This document shows, one piece after another, positions 16,239-25,781 of a DNA stretch of 64,000 nucleotides. Every line of letters starts with the position of its first letter. Position 1 is the stretch's first letter. Position numbers and translations under genes: made by a program. The stretch is from NCBI RefSeq assembly GCF_002113125.1, contig NZ_NEJP01000025.1:1-64000 (forward strand), read 5' to 3'. Source of the DNA: Pseudomonas sp. B20(2017). Lineage in GTDB: Bacteria > Pseudomonadota > Gammaproteobacteria > Pseudomonadales > Pseudomonadaceae. Below the pieces are notes generated by a model that did not search any database, had not been told where the DNA came from, and was given only the letters and a program-made list of their open reading frames with translations.

Positions 16239-17585
16239 ATGGAATCAGCCACTGAGCACCAAGGCCGCATTCTGCTGGTGGACGATGAATCCGCCATCCT
16301 GCGAACCTTCCGTTATTGCCTCGAAGACGAAGGTTATACCGTCGCCACTGCCAACAGCGCGGCCCAGGCTGACGCGCTGCTGCAACGTCAGGTGTTCGAC
16401 CTGTGCTTCCTCGATTTGCGTCTGGGCGAAGACAACGGCCTTGATGTACTGGCGCAGATGCGCATTCAGGCGCCGTGGATGCGGGTGGTGATCGTCACCG
16501 CTCATTCGGCCGTCGACACGGCGGTCGATGCCATTCAGGCCGGCGCCGCCGATTATCTGGTCAAGCCGTGCAGCCCGGATCAACTGCGCCTGGCGACTGC
16601 CAAGCAGCTTGAAGTGCGCCAGCTATCGGCGCGTCTGGAAGCCCTCGAAGGGGAGATCCGCAAACCCAAGGACGGTCTCGATTCCCACAGCCCGGCGATG
16701 AAAGTCGTACTGGAAACGGCGCGGCAAGTGGCGAGCACCGACGCCAACATCCTGATCCTCGGTGAGTCCGGCACCGGTAAAGGTGAACTGGCCCGAGCCA
16801 TTCACGGCTGGAGCAAGCGCGAGAAGAAGTCCTGCGTCACCATCAATTGCCCGTCGCTGACTGCCGAACTGATGGAAAGCGAGCTGTTCGGTCACAGTCG
16901 CGGCGCGTTTACCGGGGCCAGCGAAAGCACGCTGGGCCGAGTCAACCAAGCCGATGGCGGCACGCTGTTTCTCGACGAGATCGGCGATTTTCCCCTGACA
17001 TTGCAACCCAAGTTGCTGCGTTTCATCCAGGACAAGGAGTACGAGCGGGTAGGGGATCCGGTCACCCGCCGCGCCGATGTGCGCATTCTCGCCGCCACCA
17101 ACCTCAATCTCGAAGACATGGTGCGCGACGGACGTTTCCGTGAAGACCTGCTCTATCGCCTGAACGTCATCACTCTGCATCTGCCGCCGCTGCGCGAGCG
17201 GGCCGAAGACATCCTGACCCTGGCAGACCGTTTCCTCGCTCGTTTTGTGAAGGAATATGCCCGCCCGGCGCGGGGTTTCAGCGACGAGGCCCGGGAAGCG
17301 CTGCTGGGTTATCGCTGGCCCGGCAACATCCGTGAGCTGCGCAACGTGGTCGAGCGGGCGAGCATCATCTGCCCGCAGGAGCGCGTGGAAATCAGCCACC
17401 TCGGCATGGCTGAACAACCGGCCAACAACGCGCCACGGGTTGGCGCTGCACTGAGCCTTGATGAGTTGGAGAAAGCCCATATCGGCGCAGTACTGGCGAC
17501 CGCCGGCACCCTCGACCAAGCGGCCAAGACCCTGGGGATCGACGCCTCGACCCTGTATCGCAAGCGCAAGCAGTACAACCTGTGA
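16239..17585 (+). CDS. algB: AlgB, NtrC-family response regulator of alginate
   Basis: 448 residues. Receiver domain 1-125 with acidic pocket D15/D16, phospho-acceptor Asp59 (CFLDLRLG) and Lys109. AAA+ domain about 148-380 with Walker A GESGTGKG (175-182) and the sigma-54 contact loop GAFTGA (222-227). The C-terminal HTH covers about 405-448 (DQAAKTLGIDASTLYRKRKQ). AlgB activates alginate genes in P. aeruginosa and pairs with KinB. kinB follows 10 bases later. An ATG after TAGGAAAA fits the family start; length matches the PAO1 protein. Confidence 0.96.
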   Translation: MESATEHQGRILLVDDESAILRTFRYCLEDEGYTVATANSAAQADALLQRQVFDLCFLDLRLGEDNGLDVLAQMRIQAPWMRVVIVTAHSAVDTAVDAIQAGAADYLVKPCSPDQLRLATAKQLEVRQLSARLEALEGEIRKPKDGLDSHSPAMKVVLETARQVASTDANILILGESGTGKGELARAIHGWSKREKKSCVTINCPSLTAELMESELFGHSRGAFTGASESTLGRVNQADGGTLFLDEIGDFPLTLQPKLLRFIQDKEYERVGDPVTRRADVRILAATNLNLEDMVRDGRFREDLLYRLNVITLHLPPLRERAEDILTLADRFLARFVKEYARPARGFSDEAREALLGYRWPGNIRELRNVVERASIICPQERVEISHLGMAEQPANNAPRVGAALSLDELEKAHIGAVLATAGTLDQAAKTLGIDASTLYRKRKQYNL

Positions 17586-17595
17586 GCATCCGCCG

Positions 17596-19386
17596 ATGAA
17601 ACTGGCGATGAAGCTGCGGACCCGCTTGTTCCTGAGCATTTCCGCGCTGATCACCGTGGCCTTGCTCGGGCTGATGCTCGGGCTGGTCAGCGTGATGCAG
17701 ATGGCCGGCACTCAGGAGGCGCTGATCCGCAACAACTTCGTCACCCTCGATCTGGGGCTCAAACTGCGCCAGACCCTCGGGGATCAATTGATCATGATGC
17801 TTGCGGAAAAGCCCGACCCCGTGGCATTTGAAGCGTCCAAACAGCATTACTTCCAACTGCTCGACGAAGGCATCGCCCAGGAACAGAAAGACGACGACCG
17901 CCAGTACGGGTTCAGTCAGGCCAAGGCCGACTACCTGAGCTTCCTCGAGGCGTTTGACGTGTCCCGCGATCCGGGCGCCGCTTTGAGTGGCGGCGGCGAC
18001 TTGCGCGAACGTTTCAACATTCTGCGCAACGGTCTGATCTCCGAGCACAAGCACGCGCTGGACAACATCAATTCGGTGCAGCACGCCGCCCGCGACCGCG
18101 CGCTGCTGATTTCCGGACTGCTCGGACTGGTGGGGCTGGCGGTATTGATCATCGGCTTCATCACCGCCCAGGGCATTGCCCGGCGTTTTGGTGCGCCGAT
18201 CGAGGCGCTGGCTAAAGCTGCAGACAATATCGGCCAGGGCAACTTCGAAGTGACGCTGCCGGTGTCCTCGGCGATGGAGATCAACCTGTTGACCCGCCGT
18301 TTCGGGCTGATGGCCGAAGCCCTACGCGAGCATCAGGCGACCAACGTCGACGAACTGCTGGCTGGCCAGCAGCGTTTGCAAGCGGTACTCGACAGCATCG
18401 ATGACGGCTTGCTGATGATCGACCGTCAGGGTCGTCTGGAACACCTGAACCCGGTGGCCCAGCGACAACTTGGCTGGGACAGCGACCGTTTCGGCGAGGG
18501 CCTGGGCACAGCGCTTCAGCGTCCTGAGCTGGATGCACAACTGCAACTGGTACTGCGCGGTGGCACCCTTGAACGGGCGCCGGATGATTTGAGCATCGAG
18601 GTCGATGGCGAATCGCGTCTGCTGACCTACAGCCTGACGCCGGTCAGTCATACCCAGGGGCATATTCTCGGCGCCGTGATGGTTTTGCATGACGTCACCG
18701 AGCAGCGCGCCTTCGAACGGGTGCGCAGCGAGTTCGTGCTGCGAGCGTCCCACGAATTGCGAACACCGGTCACGGGCATGCACATGGCGTTCGGTCTGTT
18801 CCGCGAGCGGGCGAAATTTCCTCAAGAGTCGCGCGAATCCGACCTGCTCGACACGGTTAACGAAGAAATGCAGCGCTTGATGCAGCTGATCAACGATCTG
18901 CTGAATTTCTCGCGTTATCAGAGCGGTTTGCAGAAGCTCACGCTGGCACCGTGTTCCATCGAGGATCTGCTGGAACAGGCGCGTTTGCGTTTCGCCGATT
19001 CAGCGGCGCAGAAGGGCGTTACCCTGCAGGTCGAAGCGCAAGGCCCGCTGCCACGCTTGCAGGCGGATCAGGCGCAGCTCGATCGAGTCCTCGACAACCT
19101 GATCGACAACGCCTTGCGCCACACGGCGCGCGACGGGCTGATTCGCTTGCAGGCCCGTCGCCATGGCGAGCGCGTGATCATCAGCGTCGAAGACAACGGC
19201 GAAGGGATTGCCTACGGTCAGCAAGGGCGGATCTTCGAACCCTTCGTCCAGGTCGGCAGGAAAAAGGGCGGGGCCGGGCTAGGACTGGCGCTGTGCAAGG
19301 AAATCGTCCAGCTGCACGGCGGGAGGATGGGCGTTTACTCGCGGCCGGGGCAGGGCACGCAGTTCTACATGGCGCTGGCGGTCTAG
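17596..19386 (+). CDS. kinB: KinB, membrane sensor kinase/phosphatase of AlgB
   Basis: 596 residues. Two membrane helices (about 12-36 and 171-191) bracket a periplasmic sensor. HAMP covers about 192-245, a PAS-like domain about 255-370, then HisKA with the H-box RASHELRTP (His386). The catalytic domain has the N-box (DNLIDNALRH), G1 (EDNGEGI) and GxGLGLAL. KinB dephosphorylates AlgB to repress alginate. The stop codon overlaps the convergent EAL gene by 4 bases (CTAG). Confidence 0.95.
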   Translation: MKLAMKLRTRLFLSISALITVALLGLMLGLVSVMQMAGTQEALIRNNFVTLDLGLKLRQTLGDQLIMMLAEKPDPVAFEASKQHYFQLLDEGIAQEQKDDDRQYGFSQAKADYLSFLEAFDVSRDPGAALSGGGDLRERFNILRNGLISEHKHALDNINSVQHAARDRALLISGLLGLVGLAVLIIGFITAQGIARRFGAPIEALAKAADNIGQGNFEVTLPVSSAMEINLLTRRFGLMAEALREHQATNVDELLAGQQRLQAVLDSIDDGLLMIDRQGRLEHLNPVAQRQLGWDSDRFGEGLGTALQRPELDAQLQLVLRGGTLERAPDDLSIEVDGESRLLTYSLTPVSHTQGHILGAVMVLHDVTEQRAFERVRSEFVLRASHELRTPVTGMHMAFGLFRERAKFPQESRESDLLDTVNEEMQRLMQLINDLLNFSRYQSGLQKLTLAPCSIEDLLEQARLRFADSAAQKGVTLQVEAQGPLPRLQADQAQLDRVLDNLIDNALRHTARDGLIRLQARRHGERVIISVEDNGEGIAYGQQGRIFEPFVQVGRKKGGAGLGLALCKEIVQLHGGRMGVYSRPGQGTQFYMALAV

Positions 19387-20999
19387 GCCTCGTCGTCGAT
19401 TCGGCGGCCGGCGAGTCGCCGACCACGGGTGATCAGCTCGATGAACTGCACCGCGCTCAAGGCGTGGGCGAAAAGCCAGCCCTGTCCGAACTTTACCCCT
19501 TCGCTGCTCAGCAGTTCGGCCTGGGATTCATATTCAATGCCTTCGGCGATCACTTTAAGATCCAGCGCCTGGGCCATGTGAATGATGTGCGGCGCGACAC
19601 CGCTGCTGGCGGCGTCATGGCCGAGGGCATCGATGAATGCCTTGTCGATCTTCAGGCAATCCACCGGCAAGGTTTGCAGGTACGCCAGGCTGCAATAGCC
19701 GGTGCCGAAATCGTCGATCAGCACCTGATGACCGACATCACGCAGCGCTTGCAGGTTTTCCCGGGCCACCACGACGTCGATCAGCCCGCGCTCGGTCACT
19801 TCGAACGCTATCTGGCGCGCCGCCACCCGATGCAGAGTCAACAGCCGCTCCATGACCTGGCCGATGCGCGGCACCATCACGTCGCAGGCGGCCAGGTTCA
19901 CCGAGATGTACAGCTGCGGATTGGCTCGCAGTAACTGGCCCAATTGCTCGAGCAAACGTTGCAGGACGAAGTCGGTCATCTGGCGAATCTGCCCGGTGTT
20001 TTCGGCCATCGGGATGAACAGGTCGGGACTGGTCAGCGTGCCGTCCGGTCGGCGCCAGCGCAGCAGCGCTTCGGCGCCGACGCAGTTGCGGCTGTCGAGA
20101 TCGAAAATCGGCTGATAAAGCACCTGCAATTCACCCCGGCGGATCGCGCCGTGCAACTCGGCGTCCAGCGACTGGCGCTGGCGTACGATCCAGAACACCA
20201 GAACGCCCACCACCGCACCGAGCACCAGACAGAAGGGCACCATCCACCACCAGAGCTGCGGAATGTGCATGCCCGTGCGTGGGCTGATCAGCACCAACTG
20301 GTATTCCGGGTTGTCGGTGGGCATGCGGTAGATCAGGTGCGATTGGGTAACCTGCAACGCATCCGTACTTTTCGGTGGCCAAGGGTCGGCAGGTGGCCAG
20401 GCTTGTGGAACGCCGAGTACCGGAATCGCCCGGCTGCCATGATCCAGCACCACCAACAGGCTGCTGCCGGGCGACAGATCGACCATGTCGGTCAAATGTC
20501 CGCGTGAGGTGGCCACGCGGAAGTTGCCGCGACCGAGCATCAATGCCGCGCGATTTTCATCAGGTTCGGTGGTGGTATTCAGCCAGTAACTGTAAGTCGG
20601 GCCTTTGATGTCCGGAGGGCGGGCCACCGACAGACCTTCCTGGCGCGGACGGTTGGAGCAGACTCGTGTCGCATCCCTGTAGGCGGCTTCGTAGACAAAT
20701 CGATAGTTGAAAGTCACTTGCTGCAATGTGGCGATCATCTCGTCGTCGCAGCTGCGCAAAGGCTGGGCTTCCAGATCGTCGAGGCTTTCGCGCAGTTGGC
20801 CGAACAGTTGCTCAAGGCGTGCGAGAAAACGCTCGCCCTGAGCGTTCATTTCCTGGCTCTCGCTCTGTTCGACCTGGCGCATGGCGACGTACAGGCCGCC
20901 AGCGATCAGCAGGCTCGCACTGAGGACAGCCGCGATCATCGCCAGAAACCAGGGGCGATAAAACCAGCTACGCAGCGTCTCTCGGGTAGCAACCATCAT
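19383..20999 (-). CDS. CSS-motif EAL phosphodiesterase (c-di-GMP)
   Basis: About 538 residues, start at the ATGATG near 20999. Two membrane helices (about 17-38 and 254-276) enclose a periplasmic CSS domain with the two expected cysteines (LRSCDD and RVCSNRP), a redox-sensed pair in this family. The cytoplasmic EAL domain has GAEALLRW, the NLA motif, the DDFGTGY loop and the KIDKAF/EGIE catalytic residues, so it should hydrolyse c-di-GMP. No GGDEF half. Convergent with kinB. DsbA, encoded 4 kb away, is the sort of enzyme that oxidises CSS cysteines. Confidence 0.9.
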   Translation of the reverse strand: MMVATRETLRSWFYRPWFLAMIAAVLSASLLIAGGLYVAMRQVEQSESQEMNAQGERFLARLEQLFGQLRESLDDLEAQPLRSCDDEMIATLQQVTFNYRFVYEAAYRDATRVCSNRPRQEGLSVARPPDIKGPTYSYWLNTTTEPDENRAALMLGRGNFRVATSRGHLTDMVDLSPGSSLLVVLDHGSRAIPVLGVPQAWPPADPWPPKSTDALQVTQSHLIYRMPTDNPEYQLVLISPRTGMHIPQLWWWMVPFCLVLGAVVGVLVFWIVRQRQSLDAELHGAIRRGELQVLYQPIFDLDSRNCVGAEALLRWRRPDGTLTSPDLFIPMAENTGQIRQMTDFVLQRLLEQLGQLLRANPQLYISVNLAACDVMVPRIGQVMERLLTLHRVAARQIAFEVTERGLIDVVVARENLQALRDVGHQVLIDDFGTGYCSLAYLQTLPVDCLKIDKAFIDALGHDAASSGVAPHIIHMAQALDLKVIAEGIEYESQAELLSSEGVKFGQGWLFAHALSAVQFIELITRGRRLAGRRIDDEA

Positions 21000-21071
21000 G
21001 GATATCCGAAGAATTACCAATGAGTTATAGCTGCTGATTGCGATTTCGCCCTGACCGTCGGGCGGGCGTCA

Positions 21072-21851
21072 TTATTTTGTCTGATTCAGCACCAGCAGCA
21101 ACGCTGCCGTTTGCGCATCCGGCGTGCCGTCAAAGCGCGTCGGGCGGTAGTGCATCTGGAAGGCCGCGAGCACATGCCGGGTCGCCACATCCAGCTCGCC
21201 GGTCTGCGGCGTCGAGTAGCCCAGGCGCGCCAGCTGGCTCTGGAACCAGGTGATGCTCGGCAGCTCGGCGTCGAACTGCGCCTGCTGGCGTGCCACCGCT
21301 TGTTCGTTGGGCCAGAGCCCCAGCCCTTCGGCTGCCAGGCGTTTCCAGGGAAACAGCGGGCCAGGGTCGAGCTTGCGCAGTGGGGCGATGTCGCTATGGC
21401 CGATGATGTGGCGCGGGCTGATGCCCTGGCGTTTGCTGATGTCCTTGAGCAGGGCGATCAGCGATTGCACCTGGGCTTCGCTGTAGGGATACCAGAGGCG
21501 ACCGGTCGGTGTGTCCTTGAAGCCCGGATTAACGATTTCGATGCCGATCGAGCTGGAGTTGAGCCAGGTGCGGCCTTGCCATTCGCTTTCGCCGGCGTGC
21601 CAGGCACGCAGGTTTTCGTCCATCAGCTTGTAGATGGTAGCGTTCTTGTCGTCGCCGATCAGGTAATGGCTGCTGACTTCGCCGTGGGTCAGCAATTGCA
21701 GAGATCGCTCGAGTGAGGCGGAGGTGTAGTGCACGATCACAAACTGCACGCGACTGTCGTGATTGACCGAAGGATGGCTGGTGTCGAAGCGCGGGCCGCT
21801 GGCACAACCGGCCAAGAGGATCAGCGACGCAAGGAGGGTAAAAAATTTCAT
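21072..21851 (-). CDS. ampDh2: AmpDh2-type N-acetylmuramoyl-L-alanine amidase, lipoprotein
   Basis: 259 residues from MKFFTLL. Lipobox LLAGC puts the lipidated cysteine at 16. The zinc amidase (AmpD/PGRP) domain has ligands His41 (VIVHYTS), His152 (GHSDIAP) and Asp162, with catalytic Glu105. The C-terminal peptidoglycan-binding helices cover about 195-255. It would cleave peptide stems in the periplasm from the inner face of the outer membrane. Position next to kinB and length match PAO1 AmpDh2 from memory. Confidence 0.88.
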   Translation of the reverse strand: MKFFTLLASLILLAGCASGPRFDTSHPSVNHDSRVQFVIVHYTSASLERSLQLLTHGEVSSHYLIGDDKNATIYKLMDENLRAWHAGESEWQGRTWLNSSSIGIEIVNPGFKDTPTGRLWYPYSEAQVQSLIALLKDISKRQGISPRHIIGHSDIAPLRKLDPGPLFPWKRLAAEGLGLWPNEQAVARQQAQFDAELPSITWFQSQLARLGYSTPQTGELDVATRHVLAAFQMHYRPTRFDGTPDAQTAALLLVLNQTK

Positions 21852-21953
21852 GGCAGAGGGCAGTACACGCAAGACGATAATGCAACAGTGTAACGTATCG
21901 CCTTGCGCTTCGACGCTTGAAGTGCTGATTTAAACAATATGGAACAATTGCCC

Positions 21954-24050
21954 TCAGCCCAGCTCCACCCGGTTACGCCCTGCATTTTTCGCCCGGTAAA
22001 GCGCCTGATCGGCTCTTTTGAGCACCAGATCGCTGTGTTCTCCTGGCCGGAACGACGCCAGTCCCATGGAAACCGTGATCGTGACGCGCTCACCCTTGAA
22101 GTGAAACGGGCAGGCTTCGATGGCCGCTCGCAGGGTTTCCAGGAATTTGGCGCCGACGGCCGGCGTAGTGGCTGGCAGCAGCAGGACAAACTCTTCGCCG
22201 CCGAAACGAGCGATGAAATCGCTGCCACGCAGGCGTTTGCGCAGCACCGTGGCGATGATCTTCAAAACCTTGTCGCCCGCCAGGTGGCCGTAGTTGTCGT
22301 TGATCCGTTTGAAGTGATCGAGGTCGAGCATGGCCAGGCTCAGGGTGTTGCCGTGCTGCTGCAATTGGGTGATTTCATGTTCGAGCCGTTCGGTCCAGGC
22401 GGCGCGGTTAGGCAGGCCGGTGAGCGGATCGATCAGGGCTTTCTGGCGCTGCTCTTCAAGGTGTTCGCGATAGCCCAGCGCTTCCTGCTCCATGTGCGCG
22501 ACGCGCTCGGCCAGGCTTTTCAGGCGTCCTGCGACTTCCTGTTCCCGGGCGTCACGCTGCTTCTGGTGCCGATCCATCGTGCCGAGCAGGCCTTCGAGGT
22601 GGTTTTCCAGCACCTGCTTGAGATCATCCAGATCGGCTGCTTCCTGAACGCTGGTCTGCAAGCCGTCGACCTGTTCGCGGATTTGCGTGTCCATCGCCCG
22701 CGCCGCGGAGCTGTTGTCGGCGTGGCCTTCGCTGGCGGCCTGCAGATTGCTCTGGAACGCTTCGAGACGTTCGTTGAGTTGTTGCAGGTACGCTTCGAAT
22801 TCGTGCTGGCCGCTGTCGGTAATGGCCAGCATCAACGTCGCCAGATCGTCGAGGATCGGTAGCAGTTCGTACCAGTTCAGCCCGTTTTTCAGCCGTTCGC
22901 GCATCGCCTCGGCTTGCGGACGATGGCGCTCTGGCAGGGTCAGGTCATCCAGCAACCCGATCAGCGTGTCTTCGATGTGTTTGGCGACCGAGCTGTAGGA
23001 CGGTTCCGGCGAGTCGGGCAGGGCGTAGAGAATTTCGTGCTCGGATTGCTCCGGATCGATTGCAGCCAATGCCTGAGCGATGGGCTCGGGCAGGGGCAGG
23101 CTGTCAAGGATAACAGGCGGCGGAGTATCGCCGGGGTGGATCAGTTCGTCCGGGTTGATGGCTGTTGGCACTGCCGGCGCGAAAACCGGAGGAGGCGTGA
23201 AGGCCTGCGGCTCCGGTTCTGGCTTGGCGGGTTCTGGTTCGCTGGCGGCGGTGGGGGCTTCGGTGAGTATTCTGGCCGGCTCGAAGGCCACCACCTCCGA
23301 CTCCGCATGGTAATCGTGGGTTGGCGCTGGAGTTTGCGGCTGCTCGACTTCGGGTGCGGCGATCGGCGCTTGGGTGACGGTCGCAGTGGCGACTGGTTCG
23401 GCGCTTGCAACAGGAGCTTCCTGCGCTGGCGCGGTTTCATGCGCGACGGGCGGTTGCTGTGGCTGTGGCTGCGCTGGCGGTACGACCTCAGCGGGCTGAG
23501 CCACTGGAGCAGGCGTTTGCTCGCTGTCGCGGCTGCCGAACAGACGCTGCAACAACCCCGGTCGTCCCGGTTCCGCCGGTGTCTCCAGCTGGCTCAAGGC
23601 CTTGCCCTGCAAGCCGCTGAGTTCGCTGAGCAACAAGGGCATTTCCCTTGCCTGGCTCACCCGGCCGTCCAATTGCTTGGCGAATTTCTTCAGTGGCTGG
23701 GCCACGTCTCGGGGCAGGGGCAGGGATTGCAACTGAGTGACCAGCGCAGTCAGTGCGGTGCTGACCTGTTCGATCCGGGTTTCCCGGCGCTGCTCGGAAT
23801 CAAGTACGGCTTTTTCCAGGCGCGGCAGCAGGGCGGCGAGGCCGGCGTCCATGTCATCGGTGCGCACCACGTCGCGCATCTCTTTCATGCACTGATCGAC
23901 CACGCGGTCGGTGCCTTCCGCCGCCAGGGTGCTGCGCACCAGACCACGGCGCAGCAGGTCGAGCCGGGCGTCCCATCGACGTTCGAGCTTTTCCTGTTGT
24001 TCGATGCTTTTGAGGTATTTCTCTTTCCAGCGCTGGGCTTCGTCGCTCAT
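21954..24050 (-). CDS. dgcH: Diguanylate cyclase DgcH-like (GGDEF)
   Basis: 698 residues without a signal or membrane helix. The N-terminal 170 are helical. Residues about 175-320 are a long Pro/Ala/Gln/Glu-rich linker. Residues about 345-510 are helical with coiled-coil character. The C-terminal GGDEF domain carries the active GGEEF (about 617-621) and an RGSD inhibitory I-site five residues before it. It should make c-di-GMP with product feedback. The start overlaps the upstream EEP gene stop (ATGA). The position matches P. aeruginosa PA5487. Confidence 0.92.
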   Translation of the reverse strand: MSDEAQRWKEKYLKSIEQQEKLERRWDARLDLLRRGLVRSTLAAEGTDRVVDQCMKEMRDVVRTDDMDAGLAALLPRLEKAVLDSEQRRETRIEQVSTALTALVTQLQSLPLPRDVAQPLKKFAKQLDGRVSQAREMPLLLSELSGLQGKALSQLETPAEPGRPGLLQRLFGSRDSEQTPAPVAQPAEVVPPAQPQPQQPPVAHETAPAQEAPVASAEPVATATVTQAPIAAPEVEQPQTPAPTHDYHAESEVVAFEPARILTEAPTAASEPEPAKPEPEPQAFTPPPVFAPAVPTAINPDELIHPGDTPPPVILDSLPLPEPIAQALAAIDPEQSEHEILYALPDSPEPSYSSVAKHIEDTLIGLLDDLTLPERHRPQAEAMRERLKNGLNWYELLPILDDLATLMLAITDSGQHEFEAYLQQLNERLEAFQSNLQAASEGHADNSSAARAMDTQIREQVDGLQTSVQEAADLDDLKQVLENHLEGLLGTMDRHQKQRDAREQEVAGRLKSLAERVAHMEQEALGYREHLEEQRQKALIDPLTGLPNRAAWTERLEHEITQLQQHGNTLSLAMLDLDHFKRINDNYGHLAGDKVLKIIATVLRKRLRGSDFIARFGGEEFVLLLPATTPAVGAKFLETLRAAIEACPFHFKGERVTITVSMGLASFRPGEHSDLVLKRADQALYRAKNAGRNRVELG

Positions 24051-24925
24051 TCAGGGGTTCCGCGAAGGGCAGTGCTCAACGCGGGCAATGCATCGGCCGT
24101 GAGCGAACCCGGCAGACGAATCTCTACCGCGACCGGCAGGTGATCGGAAATCGGTTGTGCCAGCACTTCGACCTTTTCCAGGGTCAGGGTCGGGCTGAGC
24201 AGGATATGATCCAGGCAGCGTTGGGGGCGCCAGCTGGGGAATGTCGCTTCAAGTTGCGGGGCCAGCAGGCCGAGGTCGCGCAACGGCGAGTGTTGCAGCA
24301 GATCGCTGGCGTGGGTGTTCATGTCGCCCATGAGCACCTGATGCTTGTAGTCGCCGATCAGCTCGCGAATATAGGCCAACTGCATGCTGCGGGTGCGGGC
24401 GCCGAGCGCCAGGTGCATCATCACCACCACCAGAGCCTCGGGGCCTTCGCCAAAACGCACCAGAATTGCACCGCGCCCTTTAGGACCCGGCAGCGGATGG
24501 TCTTCGATCGCCCACGGCCGCAGGCGACTGAGCACGCCATTGCTGTGCTGGGCCAGTCGGCCAAGGTTGCGATTGAGTTGTTGATACCAGTAGGGGAAGG
24601 CGCCGAGCTGGGCCAGGTGTTCGACCTGATTGACGTAGCCTGAACGAAGGCTGCCGCCATCGGCTTCCTGCAGGGCGACGAGATCGAAGTCGCCGAGCAG
24701 ATTGCCGATCTTTTGCAGGTTGCTGGAGCGCCCGGGGTGCGGCAGCAGATGCTGCCAGCTGCGGGTCAGGTAGTGCCGATAGCGCTCGGTGCTGATGCCG
24801 ACCTGAATATTGAAGCTGAGCAAGCGCAGACGGCTGTCTGCGGGCAGGCCCGTCGATTCCAGGTGATGCTCGTTGACCTGCGGATCATGCAGGCCAACGA
24901 GTCGTTCGGCACCCCAGCGGCGCAT
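24047..24925 (-). CDS. Endonuclease/exonuclease/phosphatase (EEP) family protein
   Basis: 292 residues. The EEP fold signatures are present: LSFNIQ (first Asn), LQEAD (metal-binding Glu), a central MMHLALG histidine, GDMNTHASD, and the terminal catalytic LDHILLS and SDHLPVAVEI. The residues for metal-dependent phosphodiester cleavage are intact. No signal peptide. Overlap-coupled to dgcH. Substrate (DNA, RNA, lipid or small phosphate ester) cannot be told. Confidence 0.85.
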   Translation of the reverse strand: MRRWGAERLVGLHDPQVNEHHLESTGLPADSRLRLLSFNIQVGISTERYRHYLTRSWQHLLPHPGRSSNLQKIGNLLGDFDLVALQEADGGSLRSGYVNQVEHLAQLGAFPYWYQQLNRNLGRLAQHSNGVLSRLRPWAIEDHPLPGPKGRGAILVRFGEGPEALVVVMMHLALGARTRSMQLAYIRELIGDYKHQVLMGDMNTHASDLLQHSPLRDLGLLAPQLEATFPSWRPQRCLDHILLSPTLTLEKVEVLAQPISDHLPVAVEIRLPGSLTADALPALSTALRGTPE

Positions 24926-24939
24926 GGCGAATACCGCGC

Positions 24940-25581
24940 TTAGTTGGCGGCTGCCTTGTTGGTCGCTCGCTCTTTGGCCACCAGTTGGTCGGCCAGTTTC
25001 AGCGCCTGTTCGGCGCCGCCGGCGGAGCCGATGTCGAAGCGGTACTTACCGTTGACGATCATGGTTGGAACGCCGGAGATTTCATACTTCTTGGCCAGTT
25101 CGCGGGCTTTCACGATCTGCCCCTTGATGGCGAACGAATCGAAGGTCGCCAGGAACTTGTCCTTGTCCACGCCTTGAGTGGCGAGGAAGTCGGCCATGTC
25201 GTTCTTGTCGGTCAGCTTCTTATGTTCTTTCTGAATGGCGTTGAATACGGCAGCGTGCACGTTGTGCTCGACGCCCATGGCTTCCAGGGTCAGGAACATT
25301 TGACCGTGAGCGTCCCAAGGACCGCCGAACATCGCAGGAATGCGCACGAAGTTGACGTCGGACGGCAGTTTCTCAACCCATGGATTGATCACCGGCTCGA
25401 ACGCGTAGCAGTGCGGGCAGCCATACCAGAACAGCTCGACCACTTCGATCTTGCCAGGCACGGCGACCGGCACCGGGTTGCTCAGCTCGACGTAAGGGGC
25501 AGCAGGGGCTTCGGCGGCCTGGGCGGTCACGCCGAACAGGCTGGCAGCGACGAGGGCGGCGCTGATGATCAGGTTACGCAT
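24940..25581 (-). CDS. dsbA: Thiol:disulfide interchange protein DsbA
   Basis: 213 residues. Signal peptide about 1-22, then a thioredoxin fold with the active site CPHC (Cys55-Cys58) and a cis-proline loop (ISGVPTMIV). DsbA introduces disulfides in the periplasm and is reoxidised by DsbB. It is followed by the EEP gene 14 bases on and preceded by the two cytochrome genes on the same strand. Confidence 0.95.
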   Translation of the reverse strand: MRNLIISAALVAASLFGVTAQAAEAPAAPYVELSNPVPVAVPGKIEVVELFWYGCPHCYAFEPVINPWVEKLPSDVNFVRIPAMFGGPWDAHGQMFLTLEAMGVEHNVHAAVFNAIQKEHKKLTDKNDMADFLATQGVDKDKFLATFDSFAIKGQIVKARELAKKYEISGVPTMIVNGKYRFDIGSAGGAEQALKLADQLVAKERATNKAAAN

Positions 25582-25675
25582 GCTTTACTCCTGGACAATT
25601 TTGGTCGCCTCGCGCGACCTGTTTTCAGACAGGTCCTGGCGGGCGTGAGTTCTGTAGTGTAACGGCAGCGGCCAC

Positions 25676-25706
25676 AAAAAAGGGCGGCCAAAGCCACCCT
25701 TTTTAT
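25676..25706 (-). terminator. Cytochrome c4 gene terminator
   Basis: AAAAAGGGCGGC / GCCACCCTTTTT stem with one mismatch and T/A runs on both sides. It lies just downstream of the c4 gene and upstream of dsbA on the minus strand. Confidence 0.7.
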
Positions 25707-25781
25707 ACTTGCTGCGACGGATTAATCGAGCGTTAACGTGGCAGGCGTTGGCCATCGCACGCAATGCTCGAATCGTGCGTC

